The position numbers and the translations under genes were made by a program. The notes under the pieces were generated by a model. That model saw nothing but the letters and a program-made list of their open reading frames with translations, was not told where the DNA came from and did not search any database. From JBDZVM01 sp040255675 (GTDB lineage Bacteria > Actinomycetota > Actinomycetes > Acidothermales > Acidothermaceae), in the NCBI GenBank assembly GCA_040255675.1, contig JBDZVM010000014.1, forward strand, positions 1 through 64,000: 64,000 nucleotides of DNA, written 5' to 3'. Below are positions 45,997-55,867 of the stretch, in pieces; within the stretch, counting starts at the first letter, position 1; every line of letters starts with the position of its first letter.

Positions 45997-46347
45997 ATGT
46001 CGCGACGTGCCGAGTCATCAGCGACGCCCTCACCTGAGACGCCATCACAAGGGTCGTCACGCGACGCGCCGTCCGGGCGGCAGCCGACGTCGGGTCAGTC
46101 GCCGCCCTCCGGAGTGGTACCGGCGGGAGCGCTGCGCAGCTTGGTCGGCGCTGGGCCGTCGCAGGTCGGAGTCGTCGGGGCGTTGCGAGCGCGCGACGTA
46201 TCGCGGCCGACCGATCGCCACCTGGGCGACGCCCTCGCCAAACCCGAGCCCCTGGCTCGGCCCGCATCTCGCCACGATGCATCTGCCGCGCCTCGTCAGA
46301 AGGCATCCGGCGCCGGGACCGAAGGCACCACACCGGTCTGTTCGTAG
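45997..46347 (+). CDS. Possible small Ser/Pro-rich protein
   Basis: This 116-aa frame begins MSRRAESSATPSPETPSQG and contains a more structured segment GALRARDVSRPTDRHLGDALAKPEP. Third positions are moderately G/C-rich. It overlaps the end of rpiB on the other strand by 52 bases and has no clear ribosome site. It may be a real small protein or chance frame; I do not recognise it. Confidence 0.3.
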   Translation: MSRRAESSATPSPETPSQGSSRDAPSGRQPTSGQSPPSGVVPAGALRSLVGAGPSQVGVVGALRARDVSRPTDRHLGDALAKPEPLARPASRHDASAAPRQKASGAGTEGTTPVCS

Positions 46348-46778
46348 GCGCTCACCATCGCGAGCCTGCGTACGTGGCGAGGATCGCCGCTGAACTCCGT
46401 GTTCAAAAACACCTCAACGAAACGAGTCGCCTCGCCAGTGGTGTGCTGACGCGCCCCGATGCTTGCGACGTTGGCATCGTTGTGCGAGCGGGCGAGCATC
46501 GCGGTGTCTTCGTTCCAAATCAGTGCCGCGCGAATGCCTCTCACCTTGTTCGCCGCAATCTGCTCGCCGTTGCCCGACCCCCCGATAACAATGCCGAGGC
46601 TGCCGCGGTCGGCCGCGACGCGGACGGCGGCGGCCAGCACGCACGGAGGGTAGTCGTCTTCGGCGTTGAACGTCGACGGCCCGCAGTCAACCGGATCGTG
46701 ACCGGCCTCCGCGAGAAACGACAGGAGGTGTGACTTCAACTCGAAGCCCGCGTGGTCGGAACCAAGGTAGACGCGCAT
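46296..46778 (-). CDS. rpiB: Ribose-5-phosphate isomerase B
   Basis: This 160-aa RpiB has YLGSDHAGFELK at the N-terminus, IVIGGSGNGEQIAANKVRGIRAAL (anion loop; actinobacterial enzymes have Ser-Gly where others have Cys-Gly) and NVASIGARQHT. It interconverts ribose-5-phosphate and ribulose-5-phosphate. The ATG start is at 46778. It is followed across a gap by pepN, as in mycobacteria. Confidence 0.95.
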   Translation of the reverse strand: MRVYLGSDHAGFELKSHLLSFLAEAGHDPVDCGPSTFNAEDDYPPCVLAAAVRVAADRGSLGIVIGGSGNGEQIAANKVRGIRAALIWNEDTAMLARSHNDANVASIGARQHTTGEATRFVEVFLNTEFSGDPRHVRRLAMVSAYEQTGVVPSVPAPDAF

Positions 46779-47103
46779 GCGCCGGAGTCTGCCAGAAAAA
46801 CGCCGACCCAGTGCGCTTCGTGGCGGGATCCGCCGACCGTTGCGCGATCCGGTCGCTCGCCTCTACGGGAGATCCCTTTAATGCGACAATGGTCACACCA
46901 GGTTGAAAACTGGGCGGATGACTCTCTCGTCGTCGTGTCGGGCCGCGACTCCCCGCCGATTCGGCCGACGTAGGCTCTTCGCGGGAGGCTGGCACGACGA
47001 CCTAACAGCCGGCGCCCTGCCGACGAGGTGACCCCTGCCAGTCGGTACACGAGAGGTTTTGCCGCACAACGGCCCGTGCACCACACGAGAGAGGCGAACC
47101 ACG
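46779..47103. other. Non-coding gap between divergent rpiB and pepN
   Basis: About 325 bases carry no gene I can support. In M. tuberculosis the corresponding position holds Rv2466c (a mycothiol-dependent reductase), which is absent here. I see no hairpin or operator clear enough to name; promoters for both flanking genes must lie here. Confidence 0.4.
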
Positions 47104-49743
47104 TTGGCCCACGATCGCGCCAGCAGCCGCGTCAACTTGACCCGCCAGGAAGCCAGCGAGCGGGCCGCACTGATCGGTCCGCACCCACGAAGAAACGAAA
47201 CCGTCCACGCCCTCGAAACCGTCGTCAAGCTCGACTTGACGAAACAGGCTTGCGACGACGAAAACCTCTTCTTGTCGACGACAATCGTGCGATTTGGCAG
47301 CCGCGTGCCCGGCGCCTCCACCTTCGTCGACATCGCCAGCGATCGGGTCAGGTCGATTCGTCTGAACGGCGCGAGCCTCGACCCGAAGCAACACCACGAC
47401 GGCGCGCGCGTCACGTTGCCCGACCTGGCCGAAGAAAACGAACTTGAAGTCGTCGCCGAATGCCGCTACATGAACACCGGTGAGGGATTGCACCGCTTCG
47501 TAGACCCGGTCGACGACCGGGTCTACCTCTACACTCAGTTCGAAACCGCCGACGCCCACCGGGTTTACACCTGCTTCGACCAGCCCGATCTGAAAACGAC
47601 GTTCGAGCTCGAGGTGGTCGCGCCCGCCGACTGGCAGATCGTGAGCGTCACCGCACCCGATATCGCGCCTACCGCGCTCGACGACAACCCGTCGACCACT
47701 CGCACGGCGCGCTGGCATTTCCCCGCCAGCAAGCCGATCTCGACCTACGTGACCGCCATCGTCGCGGGGCCCTACCACGTCGTCCGCGATTCTTTTGCCG
47801 GCCGCGCCGCCGAAATTCCGCTCGGCGTGTTCTGCCGCCGCTCGCTCGCCGAGCACCTAGACGCCGATGAAATCTTCACTGTCACAAAGCAGGGGTTCCA
47901 GTATTTCGAGCGCATCTTCGAACGGCCTTATCCGTTCGAGAAGTATGACCAACTCTTCGTGCCTGAATTCAACGCGGGCGCGATGGAAAACGCCGGCGCG
48001 GTAACCTTCCTCGAGGAGTACATTTTTCGCTCCCGGGTCACCGACACCTCGTACGAAAGCAGGGCAAGCACGATCCTGCACGAGATGGCGCACATGTGGT
48101 TCGGCGACCTCGTCACCATGCGTTGGTGGGACGACCTTTGGCTCAACGAGTCGTTCGCGACCTACATGTCCACCCTTGCCCAAGCCGAGGCTACCCGCTG
48201 GACGAATGCCTGGACCACCTTCGCGAACGAAGAAAAGACCTGGGCGTATCGGCAAGATCAGCTCTCGACGACGCACCCCATCGCCGCCGAGATCGTCGAC
48301 ATCGAAGCCGTCGAAACCAACTTTGACGGCATCACGTACGCCAAGGGCGCGTCTGTTTTGAAACAACTCGTCGCGTGGGTGGGCCGCGACGCGTTCTTTG
48401 CCGGCCTGCGCGCCTATTTCGAGCGCCACGAGTGGGGCAACAGCACATTGCAGGACCTGCTCCGGGCGCTTGAATCGGCGTCCGGACGAGACCTTTCCGA
48501 CTGGTCGAAACAATGGCTAGAAAGCGCTGGCATCAATACGCTGCGCCCTTCGATCGAAACCGACGAAAGCGGCGTGATTACGTCGTTCGCGGTGCTCCAA
48601 GAAGCCCCCGCCGAACACCACAAACTGCGCTCACACCGGTTAACCGTCGGCTTTTTCGAGCCCGCCGCCCATGGGCTTACGCGCACGAGACAAATCGAGC
48701 TCGACATCGCTGGCGCACGCACCGATATCCCCGAATTCGTAGGGGTTCGACGTCCCGCGCTCGTGCTCGTGAACGACGACGACCTCACCTACGCGAAAAT
48801 CCGGCTCGACGAGACATCGCTCGCCACGGTCGTCGAATCGATCGGCGACATCACCGATTCACTCCCCCGCGCGTTATGCTGGTCCGCCGCTTGGGACATG
48901 ACACGCGACGCCGAGATGGCGACGCGCGACTACATTCGCCTCGTCATCAACCTGCTCGACGCTGAAACCGATTTGGGCGTACTGCAAAGCCTGCTGAGAC
49001 AAGCACGCCTCGCGGCGGAGCAGTGGGCCGATCCCGCCTTCCGCTCGGTCGGGCTCGACATGCTTGCGGCCGCGGCGTATTCACACGCGCGGACGGCGAA
49101 ACCGGGCAGCGATTATCAGCTCGCCTTTTTGCGCGGCTTCGCCGCCACCGCTAGCTCAGCCGAGCATCTCGACACCTTGGCCTCGATCTACGCGGGCGAA
49201 ACGGTGCTTTCGGGCTTGCCGCTCGACACCGACTTGCGCTGGAGCCTCGTCACTCGGCTCGCCGCGCACGGCCGCGCCGGCGCGGCCGAAATCGACGTCG
49301 AGTTGTCGCGCGACGACACCGCGGCCGGGCGCCGGCACGCTGCCGCGGCGAGAGCGGCGATGCCGACAGCCGACGCGAAAGAGCAGGCATGGCGGCTCGT
49401 TATCGACAATCGCGACACGCACAATGCCGAGATTTCAGCGATCATCGGAGGTTTCCACCAAGCCAACCAGACGGCTTTGCTGGCGCCCTATCTCGACCGC
49501 TACTTCGAGGCGATAGGCGAGGTATGGCAAAACCGTACCGGCGACATAGCACGCGGCATCGCGACGAGACTCTTCCCGTTCTTGATCATCGAGGAGTCGA
49601 CCATCGCGAAAATCGACGGCTATCTCGAAACCCGCACGCCACCGGTGGGCTTGCGTCGCATTCTCGCCGAACACCGAGACGCCCTGACCAGAGCGCTACG
49701 CGCGCGGGCGCGCGACACTGCCGCCGCCGCCCGAATTTCGTGA
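47104..49743 (+). CDS. pepN: Aminopeptidase N (M1 family)
   Basis: This 879-aa metallopeptidase carries the exopeptidase motif GAMEN at 292-296 and the zinc site HEMAH at 326-330, with the third ligand in LNESFATY (Glu near 349). The N-terminal beta domain and C-terminal helical ERAP1-like domain are complete. It removes N-terminal residues from peptides in the cytoplasm. The TTG at 47104 is chosen because GAGAGG lies upstream and family proteins begin close to NLTRQEA. An upstream GTG-type start at 47059 would add 15 residues. Confidence 0.95.
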   Translation: MAHDRASSRVNLTRQEASERAALIGPHPRRNETVHALETVVKLDLTKQACDDENLFLSTTIVRFGSRVPGASTFVDIASDRVRSIRLNGASLDPKQHHDGARVTLPDLAEENELEVVAECRYMNTGEGLHRFVDPVDDRVYLYTQFETADAHRVYTCFDQPDLKTTFELEVVAPADWQIVSVTAPDIAPTALDDNPSTTRTARWHFPASKPISTYVTAIVAGPYHVVRDSFAGRAAEIPLGVFCRRSLAEHLDADEIFTVTKQGFQYFERIFERPYPFEKYDQLFVPEFNAGAMENAGAVTFLEEYIFRSRVTDTSYESRASTILHEMAHMWFGDLVTMRWWDDLWLNESFATYMSTLAQAEATRWTNAWTTFANEEKTWAYRQDQLSTTHPIAAEIVDIEAVETNFDGITYAKGASVLKQLVAWVGRDAFFAGLRAYFERHEWGNSTLQDLLRALESASGRDLSDWSKQWLESAGINTLRPSIETDESGVITSFAVLQEAPAEHHKLRSHRLTVGFFEPAAHGLTRTRQIELDIAGARTDIPEFVGVRRPALVLVNDDDLTYAKIRLDETSLATVVESIGDITDSLPRALCWSAAWDMTRDAEMATRDYIRLVINLLDAETDLGVLQSLLRQARLAAEQWADPAFRSVGLDMLAAAAYSHARTAKPGSDYQLAFLRGFAATASSAEHLDTLASIYAGETVLSGLPLDTDLRWSLVTRLAAHGRAGAAEIDVELSRDDTAAGRRHAAAARAAMPTADAKEQAWRLVIDNRDTHNAEISAIIGGFHQANQTALLAPYLDRYFEAIGEVWQNRTGDIARGIATRLFPFLIIEESTIAKIDGYLETRTPPVGLRRILAEHRDALTRALRARARDTAAAARIS

Positions 49744-49808
49744 CCGCGTAAGGAAATCGGCTTCGGATAGCCCGGTTTCTCTCACGCGGCGAAGGCATGC
49801 GCGTGAAC

Positions 49809-49827
49809 GACGAGGGCCGGCCTCGTC
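49809..49827. terminator. Hairpin between convergent pepN and DUF5130 genes
   Basis: GACGAGG, five bases, then CCTCGTC form a 7-bp stem in the 101-base gap between two convergent stop codons. It could end transcription from both sides. Confidence 0.5.
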
Positions 49828-49844
49828 AGCCAGTGATGCGGCCG

Positions 49845-50249
49845 TCAGTCGGTACCGCGCTCGTGCAAAACCGGCGGCCTCGCGGCCGATGCCGACATCA
49901 TGCGGATGCCGTTGACCAGGCCGCCGGCGAGATCACCGCCAGCGAACGACGTCGCCATCGACAAGCTGGCCAGCGCGGCCGCGCGATCATCGAGAAGTCG
50001 GCGAGCGCCCTCTCCCGTGACGATCTCGACTCGGCGCTGCTCTGGCTCGACGAGGATCAGGACGGCACCGGTGGCGGTGTCGCCCAGCGCCGCGTGGAGC
50101 CGAAGCGCGTGCTCACGCGCGTCGCCGTCCGCGGGGCCGATGTACACCGAAAAGTGCAGGCCGGTTTCGGCGCGCGCGGTGGCGATGGCCTGCCTGATGT
50201 GGTCTGCTTGACGAGGCGAAAACGCGTCACCAGCGGGCACTCGCGCCAC
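49845..50249 (-). CDS. DUF5130 family protein
   Basis: This 134-aa protein has ADHIRQAIATARAETGLHFSVYIG, TGAVLILVEPEQRRVEIVTGEGARRLLDDRAA and GDLAGGLVNGIRMM, a TPM/DUF5130 layout. It has no signal peptide. In M. smegmatis the DUF5130 gene lies between pepN and ctaJ, as here. The function is unknown. The GTG at 50249 overlaps ctaJ by 23 bases; a GTG at 50240 is possible. Confidence 0.8.
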   Translation of the reverse strand: MARVPAGDAFSPRQADHIRQAIATARAETGLHFSVYIGPADGDAREHALRLHAALGDTATGAVLILVEPEQRRVEIVTGEGARRLLDDRAAALASLSMATSFAGGDLAGGLVNGIRMMSASAARPPVLHERGTD

Positions 50250-50658
50250 CGCCTTCGACCGTCGAGGCGGGCAGCGTCGTCACCGACTCGACCGCGCTGT
50301 TCGCGTCGTCAGGGCCGCCGAACCACACCGAGCCAGAAGTCCACGGCCGACCCGGCCGGTAGCGCGGGCCACGAACCATCGAAGGCAGATACACCAAGAA
50401 GGCGATCACGACAAAGACGCCTACCGGGATTCCAATGAAGATCAATACGGTCTGCACCCAGCTCAGGCCGTCACCCGGATCGTTGCGTTCGCCGATCGCA
50501 AGCGCCGGTCCCGCGGCCGCCACCAGGGTGCCGAACGCGCACGCGGCGCCCAACGCCGTCCGGGTCGCGAGCTTGCGTACGGTGCGTTCGCCTACTGTGC
50601 GTTCGCGCAGGCCTTTACTGCCTGTACGCACTCTGCGCGGGGTCACGTCTTGCTTCAC
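50227..50658 (-). CDS. CtaJ-like subunit of aa3-type cytochrome c oxidase
   Basis: This 143-aa membrane protein matches mycobacterial CtaJ in VLIFIGIPVGVFVVIAFLVYLPSMVRGPRYRPGRPW and VWFGGPDD (landmarks). CtaJ is a small accessory subunit of the actinobacterial bcc-aa3 supercomplex. This protein additionally has an N-terminal hydrophobic stretch ending PALA (52-54), which looks like a cleavable signal peptide. The assignment rests on the motif and on pepN-DUF5130-ctaJ synteny. The ATG at 50658 overlaps the malQ stop by four bases. Confidence 0.7.
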   Translation of the reverse strand: MKQDVTPRRVRTGSKGLRERTVGERTVRKLATRTALGAACAFGTLVAAAGPALAIGERNDPGDGLSWVQTVLIFIGIPVGVFVVIAFLVYLPSMVRGPRYRPGRPWTSGSVWFGGPDDANSAVESVTTLPASTVEGGGASARW

Positions 50659-52913
50659 CCACCTGTCGAGTTCGGGTCTTGAGACGTTGCCGGTGGGTCT
50701 CCCACCGACGTAACCGTAGCCGATGCGCCCGGCGCGACAACCGATGGCCCACCGACCAAGCGCGCCAGTTCACGTACCCGCGGCGATCGCTCAAGTTCGT
50801 CGAGAAGCACCGGACGCTCCTTCTCGTCGGTCATGGGGATCCGCCAGTTCGGGTACTCCTCGACCGTCCCCGGCTGATTGACCGGACGCCGATCGCCGAC
50901 CGCGTCTGGCAGGTAGACCCCGATAAGCCGCGCGGGCGTCCGGGCGAGGTACGCGTGCAGCGCGTCGACGATCGGATCGACATACGGCTCAACGCGCGCC
51001 GCGAATCGGGCACGCCGCGGCGACAACTCCTCCCGTACGGTCGCGACCGCCGAAACGACGTCGGCGTCGAGCAATCCTTCGTCACGCAGCGTCTCCAGCC
51101 ACGCGAGGCGGTCGGCTTCGTCGGCGGCCCGCTCCTCCTCGGCGAAGCGTTCGAGCAATCCGAGTTCAGCACGGATTTCGACGTGCTCGCCGACGAGGTA
51201 TCCCGCGGTCGGCGGCAAATCGTGAGTGGTCACGCTGGCAAGACACCGGTCGCGCCAGTGGTCCGGACGACGAGGCCGGCCGGCGTCGTCGTGCTCGAAC
51301 CAAAGAATTGACGTGCCGAACACGCCGCGTTCGCGCAGATAGTCACGTACCCACGGCTCGACATTGCCGAGGTCTTCACCCACCACGACGGCCCTGGCAC
51401 GTTTCGCTTCGAGCAGCACGATGCCGACCAGCGCTTCGTGGTCGAGCCGCACGTACGCGCCGTCGGAAGGAACGGCGTCGTCGGGCACCCACCATTGCCG
51501 GAACAATCCGATCACGTGGTCGATGCGCAACCCGCCACCGCGCGCGAACGAAGCTCGTACCAAATCGCGGAAAGGCCGAAAAGCCGCTTCCGCCAACGCG
51601 TCGGGGCGCCACGGCGGCAATCTCCAGCGCTGCCCTTGCTGGTTGTACATGTCAGCAGGGGCTCCGAGTGTGACGCCCGGTGCCAGTACGTCCTGCAAGG
51701 CCCACGCATCGGCGCCGCTCGGGTTCGCCCCGACCGCGAGGTCGTGCATGACGCCGATCGACATGCCTGCCGCACAAGCTTTTTCTTGGACGGCGGCAAG
51801 CTGACGCGCGCATAACCATTGCAGCCAACAATGAAATTCGACGGCCGCAGGCTCCGCGTCTCGGAATTCGGCGACGTGCGGCGAATGCGGATGGCGATAC
51901 TGCTCGGGCCACTCTTGCCATGCGACGCCGTATCGGTCGGCAAGCGCGCACCAGGCGGCAAAGTCTTGCAATTGCTCGCCTTGCGCCTCGACGAATTCCG
52001 CGAACTCCGCGACGTGCCCGATCTCGCGCCGGCGTGAAAAGGCTCGTTCGAGAATCCGGCGCTTCGCCGTCCACACCGCGACTCTGTCGAGGTTTTCGTC
52101 GACGAGATTCTTCGCGCGCAGCGGTTCGCGCGCGGCGTCCAAGTCGTTCGCTGGTAGCAAGGCAACGTCGTCGACGTCTTCGACCCGCAGATAGCTGGGG
52201 TTCACAAATCGTCTACTCGACGGGAAATACGGCGACGGCTCCGCTGGCGGAGCAGCGTGCAGCGGATTGACGAGCACGAAACCCGCACCGAGGTCTCGCG
52301 CGCTCCACGCCGCCAGGTCGCGCAGGTCGCCGAAATCGCCCATCGACCATGAGCGGCTCGAGCGCACGGCGTAAAGCTGGAGCATGAAACCCCAGTTGCG
52401 CTGTACGGGCGTGTCAAGCCGATTCGGGACGACGATCAGGGGGCATCGGGCTTGCCGCTCACCCGACGTCGCGACCAGCTCGTGGTAGCCGAGCGGGACG
52501 TCGTCCGGAATCTCGAACGTCGCTTCACCGACGAGATTGCCGTCGATTTCACGCGGGTCTACCCAAATCATGAGTTGGCGCAGGTCACGCCGTCCGGTCT
52601 GTTCGAGTTCGAGCACGACCGTCGCTGGCGCGCCGTGCGGTACATGCACGGCGACTCGCGATGCGCCACCCTCGCGCGCCACGACGTAACGCGGCAGCAT
52701 GCGCCGCCACGGCGCCTCGCGGCGCGCCGTCAACGACCGGGCGATCGCCTCGGGAGTGCTCGCGTCGACTCCGAGCGCGGCAAGTACCGAGACGAGGGCG
52801 GACGCCGACACCTGGGCAGGCCCGCCACGCCAGTCTCCGAAATCCGTGGCAACGTCATACGCGGCGGCCAGCTCGGCGAGCGCCGGATCGAGACCAGGAC
52901 CAAGACCGCTCAT
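50655..52913 (-). CDS. malQ: 4-alpha-glucanotransferase (GH77)
   Basis: This 752-aa amylomaltase has the actinobacterial N-terminal domain (residues 1-170), then LQLYAVRSSRSWSMGDFGDL, GMSIGVMHDLAVGANPSGADAWALQ (nucleophile region), LRIDHVIGLFRQWWVP, AVVVGEDLGNVEPWVRDYL (acid/base region) and TTHDLPPTAGYL. It moves maltosyl units between alpha-glucans. The ATG start is at 52913. It is upstream of and coupled to ctaJ. Confidence 0.95.
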   Translation of the reverse strand: MSGLGPGLDPALAELAAAYDVATDFGDWRGGPAQVSASALVSVLAALGVDASTPEAIARSLTARREAPWRRMLPRYVVAREGGASRVAVHVPHGAPATVVLELEQTGRRDLRQLMIWVDPREIDGNLVGEATFEIPDDVPLGYHELVATSGERQARCPLIVVPNRLDTPVQRNWGFMLQLYAVRSSRSWSMGDFGDLRDLAAWSARDLGAGFVLVNPLHAAPPAEPSPYFPSSRRFVNPSYLRVEDVDDVALLPANDLDAAREPLRAKNLVDENLDRVAVWTAKRRILERAFSRRREIGHVAEFAEFVEAQGEQLQDFAAWCALADRYGVAWQEWPEQYRHPHSPHVAEFRDAEPAAVEFHCWLQWLCARQLAAVQEKACAAGMSIGVMHDLAVGANPSGADAWALQDVLAPGVTLGAPADMYNQQGQRWRLPPWRPDALAEAAFRPFRDLVRASFARGGGLRIDHVIGLFRQWWVPDDAVPSDGAYVRLDHEALVGIVLLEAKRARAVVVGEDLGNVEPWVRDYLRERGVFGTSILWFEHDDAGRPRRPDHWRDRCLASVTTHDLPPTAGYLVGEHVEIRAELGLLERFAEEERAADEADRLAWLETLRDEGLLDADVVSAVATVREELSPRRARFAARVEPYVDPIVDALHAYLARTPARLIGVYLPDAVGDRRPVNQPGTVEEYPNWRIPMTDEKERPVLLDELERSPRVRELARLVGGPSVVAPGASATVTSVGDPPATSQDPNSTGG

Positions 52914-52970
52914 GACACGTTCGCAAGGGTCGTCATGGAAGCAGACCCTATGCGGGCGGCGCGGAAGCGG

Positions 52971-53504
52971 TCAGGCGGTCGCCGACTGATCGAGAGCGCC
53001 GGGGTAGCCGTCGCCGCCCAGGTAGGGAATCCAGCGCGGGTCGCTGCGCCCGGTGCCGAGAATGCGCCACGCGGTGCCGGAGGGCGCTCGCGGCGGACGA
53101 CGCAGCCGCCAGCCCATCTCAGCCACGGAGCGGTCGGCCTTGACGTGGTTGCAGCGCCGACAACACGAGACGACGTTCTCCCACGTGTGGGTGCCGCCTC
53201 GGCTGCGCGGGATCACGTGATCGAGGCTGGTGGCCGGCGAATCGCAGTAAACGCAACGACCGCCGTCGCGCAAGAAAACGCCACGGCGGGTCAGCGGAAC
53301 CACGCTGCGGTAGGGAATCTTGACGAACCTCGTCAATCGCACGACCGCCGGGATCGAAAGCGCGAGCGAGGTGCTGTGCAACAGGGCGTCGCCGTCTTCG
53401 AGCGCGATCGCCTTGGAGGCCAAGACGAGGAGCAACGCGCGGCGACCCGGCACGACGCCGATCGGTTCGTACGTCGCGTTGAGCACCAGCGCGTATGACG
53501 ACAA
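52971..53504 (-). CDS. HNH endonuclease family protein
   Basis: This 177-aa protein has an N-terminal VLNATYEPIGVVPGRRAL segment and an HNH domain: CVYC, SLDHVIPRSRGGTHTWENVVSCCRRCN. It resembles Rv2469c, found near glbO in mycobacteria. The role is unknown; this class is chromosomal and widely kept, not a phage or restriction gene. The TTG at 53504 is the most likely start. TACCCT lies about 40 bases upstream as a possible -10. Confidence 0.88.
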   Translation of the reverse strand: MSSYALVLNATYEPIGVVPGRRALLLVLASKAIALEDGDALLHSTSLALSIPAVVRLTRFVKIPYRSVVPLTRRGVFLRDGGRCVYCDSPATSLDHVIPRSRGGTHTWENVVSCCRRCNHVKADRSVAEMGWRLRRPPRAPSGTAWRILGTGRSDPRWIPYLGGDGYPGALDQSATA

Positions 53505-53673
53505 CGTTTCGATGCGCCTCCCGGGGTCTGCCCGCCGATAGGGTACCGGCTGCGCCGCTGCGCTCAGTGTCGCGGTTCGACCTCCGTCTTCGCCACCGAA
53601 TCAGCACGCCCCGGCCACTGGCCCCGGCCCTGGCCCGCCACTGGCCGTGCTCGAGCCTGACTAGGGTTAGGCC

Positions 53674-55785
53674 ATGAGCATGCCGAGCCGCCCCGGCTAC
53701 CCCCCGGCCCGACGCCTCGATCTGGTCGAGAAGCTGCCCGAGAACAACCCAGCTTTCGACGTCGCCGACCCATATCGCTGGCTCGAAGACGCCACCAGCC
53801 CTGAGTCGGTGTCGTGGCTGCAAGCCCAAGACGCTTTGGCGTCGACCGTGCTCGATGAGCTACCGGCACGCGAGTTGTTGCGCGCGCGTCTCACGCAGTT
53901 GCTCGCCGCGGGCGTCGTGAGCGCTCCGGCTTGGCGGCGCGCGCGGCGGTTCTTCATGCGACGCACCGCCGATCAAGAACACGCCGTGCTGCTCACCGTC
54001 GACCCCGACGGCACCGAGCGAGTGCTCATCGATCCGATCGCGATCGATCCGACCGGCGCCACCACCCTCGACGCGTGGCAACCGTCGAAGGAAGGTTCGC
54101 TGCTCGCTTACCAGCTCTCGCAGGGCGGCGACGAGGAGTCGATCCTGCGGGTGATCGACGTCGAATCCGGCGAGCTGGTCGACGGCCCGATCGACCGCTG
54201 CCGTTACTCCCCCATCGGCTGGCTGCCGGGCGGCAAGGCCTACTACTACGTGCGGCGGCTGGCGGCGTCCGATGTGCCTGACGGCGAGGAGCAATACCAC
54301 CGCCGGGTGTGGCTGCACGCGGTCGGCGCCGACCCTTCGACCGACGTTCGCGTCTTCGGTGACGGGTTCGACAAGACCACGTTCTTTTCCGCGTCTGTAA
54401 GCATCGACGGGCACTGGCTCGTCGTCAGCGCGAGCCCGGGAACCGCGCCGCGCAACGACGTCTGGATCGCCGACCTGTCGGCGAGCGACCCGGCCGCGCC
54501 GCGACTTCGCGAGATTCAAGTCGGCGTCGACGCGCAAACATCGGTGCACGTCGGCCGCGACGGCCGCGCGTATATCTACACCGACCGCGACGCGCCACGG
54601 GGGCGGCTGGCGGTCGCCGACCCGTCGAATCCGGCGCGCGAGAACTGGCGCGATCTACTGCCCGAAGACGCCGAAGCGGTGCTCGAAGATTTCGCGATCC
54701 TGGACGCCGAAGAGCTCACGCGCCCGGTGCTGCTCGCGGCCTGGACCAGACACGCCCTCAGCGAGATCAGCGTGCACGACCTGTCGAGCGGCGAACGCAT
54801 CGGAGAAGTGGCGTTGCCTGGTCTCGGCTCGGTCGGCGGTCTCTCCGAACGGCCCGAGGGCGGCAGCGAATGCTGGTTCGGCTACACCGACAACACCACG
54901 CCGTCGAGCGTTTTTCGCTACGACGCGCGCACCGGCGAGACCACGTTGTGGGCGCAACCGCCGGGCACGGTCGAAGTGCCGAAGGTGCACACCAGGCAGG
55001 TCGCCTACACCTCACGCGACGGCACCTCGGTGCGCATGCTCGTCGTGTCGCCAACCGCCGAGCCTGACGAGCCGCGGCCGACAATTCTCTACGGCTACGG
55101 GGGTTTCGGCGCGTCGATGACACCTGGCTATTCAGCCGGCATCTTGGCATGGGTCGAAGCCGGCGGCGTCTACGCCATCGCCAACTTACGCGGCGGCGGC
55201 GAAGAGGGGGAGAGCTGGCATCGCGCCGGAATGCGGGGCAACAAGCAGAACGTGTTCGACGACCTCCATGCCGCCGCCGACTGGCTTGTCGAACACGGCT
55301 GGACGACGCCGGCCCACCTCGGCATTTCAGGCGGCAGCAACGGCGGTCTGCTGGTCGGTGCCGCGCTCACGCAAATGCCAAAAAAGTACGCCGCCGTCGT
55401 ATGTTCCGCGCCCCTGCTCGACATGGTGCGTTACGAGAAATTCGGCCTGGGTCAATTGTGGAGCGAAGAGTACGGAACAGCCGCCGATCCGGAAGAACTC
55501 CGCTGGCTGCTCGCCTACTCGCCCTACCACAACGTCGAGCCTGAAACCGCCTATCCAGCAGTGCTTTTCACGGTATTCGACTCCGACACCCGCGTCGACC
55601 CGTTGCACGCGCGCAAAATGTGCGCGGCATTGCAAGCCGCCACGACGTCGTCCGACAAGCCCGTCGTCTTTCGCCGCGAGTCGGACGTCGGCCACGGCGC
55701 GCGCGCGATCAGCCGCAGCATCGACCTGTCGGCCGACACCCTCGGATTTCTCGCGAAATACACCGGATTACCGGTGCGCGCCTGA
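53674..55785 (+). CDS. Prolyl oligopeptidase family serine peptidase (S9)
   Basis: This 703-aa enzyme has an N-terminal propeller gate and a C-terminal alpha/beta hydrolase. It shows ILYGYGGFGASMTPGY, the nucleophile ISGGSNGGLL (Ser555), Asp638 in FDSDTRVDP and His674 in VGHGARA. It cuts short peptides after proline or related residues; PtrB-like basic specificity is possible. The ATG is at 53674. No signal peptide is present, so it is cytoplasmic. Confidence 0.93.
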   Translation: MSMPSRPGYPPARRLDLVEKLPENNPAFDVADPYRWLEDATSPESVSWLQAQDALASTVLDELPARELLRARLTQLLAAGVVSAPAWRRARRFFMRRTADQEHAVLLTVDPDGTERVLIDPIAIDPTGATTLDAWQPSKEGSLLAYQLSQGGDEESILRVIDVESGELVDGPIDRCRYSPIGWLPGGKAYYYVRRLAASDVPDGEEQYHRRVWLHAVGADPSTDVRVFGDGFDKTTFFSASVSIDGHWLVVSASPGTAPRNDVWIADLSASDPAAPRLREIQVGVDAQTSVHVGRDGRAYIYTDRDAPRGRLAVADPSNPARENWRDLLPEDAEAVLEDFAILDAEELTRPVLLAAWTRHALSEISVHDLSSGERIGEVALPGLGSVGGLSERPEGGSECWFGYTDNTTPSSVFRYDARTGETTLWAQPPGTVEVPKVHTRQVAYTSRDGTSVRMLVVSPTAEPDEPRPTILYGYGGFGASMTPGYSAGILAWVEAGGVYAIANLRGGGEEGESWHRAGMRGNKQNVFDDLHAAADWLVEHGWTTPAHLGISGGSNGGLLVGAALTQMPKKYAAVVCSAPLLDMVRYEKFGLGQLWSEEYGTAADPEELRWLLAYSPYHNVEPETAYPAVLFTVFDSDTRVDPLHARKMCAALQAATTSSDKPVVFRRESDVGHGARAISRSIDLSADTLGFLAKYTGLPVRA

Positions 55786-55867
55786 CCCCGCCGGCAAAAT
55801 CTTTGACGTTCGCTGTGGCTCAGCAACAGTAGACGTCGGCAATGTGGCAGACCGGTCGGCGGCCGCG

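Noticed and set aside
46779..47103. Possible small gene in the rpiB-pepN gap
   Set aside because: Frames there lack ribosome sites and recognisable content; the mycobacterial neighbour Rv2466c is not present.
52971..53504. HNH protein as part of a phage or restriction island
   Set aside because: The gene sits in a conserved housekeeping neighbourhood, matches the chromosomal Rv2469c type, and no methylase, integrase or phage gene is nearby.
55786..55867. Terminator between the prolyl oligopeptidase and the kinase gene
   Set aside because: Only a 4-base complementary pair could be found, too weak to call.
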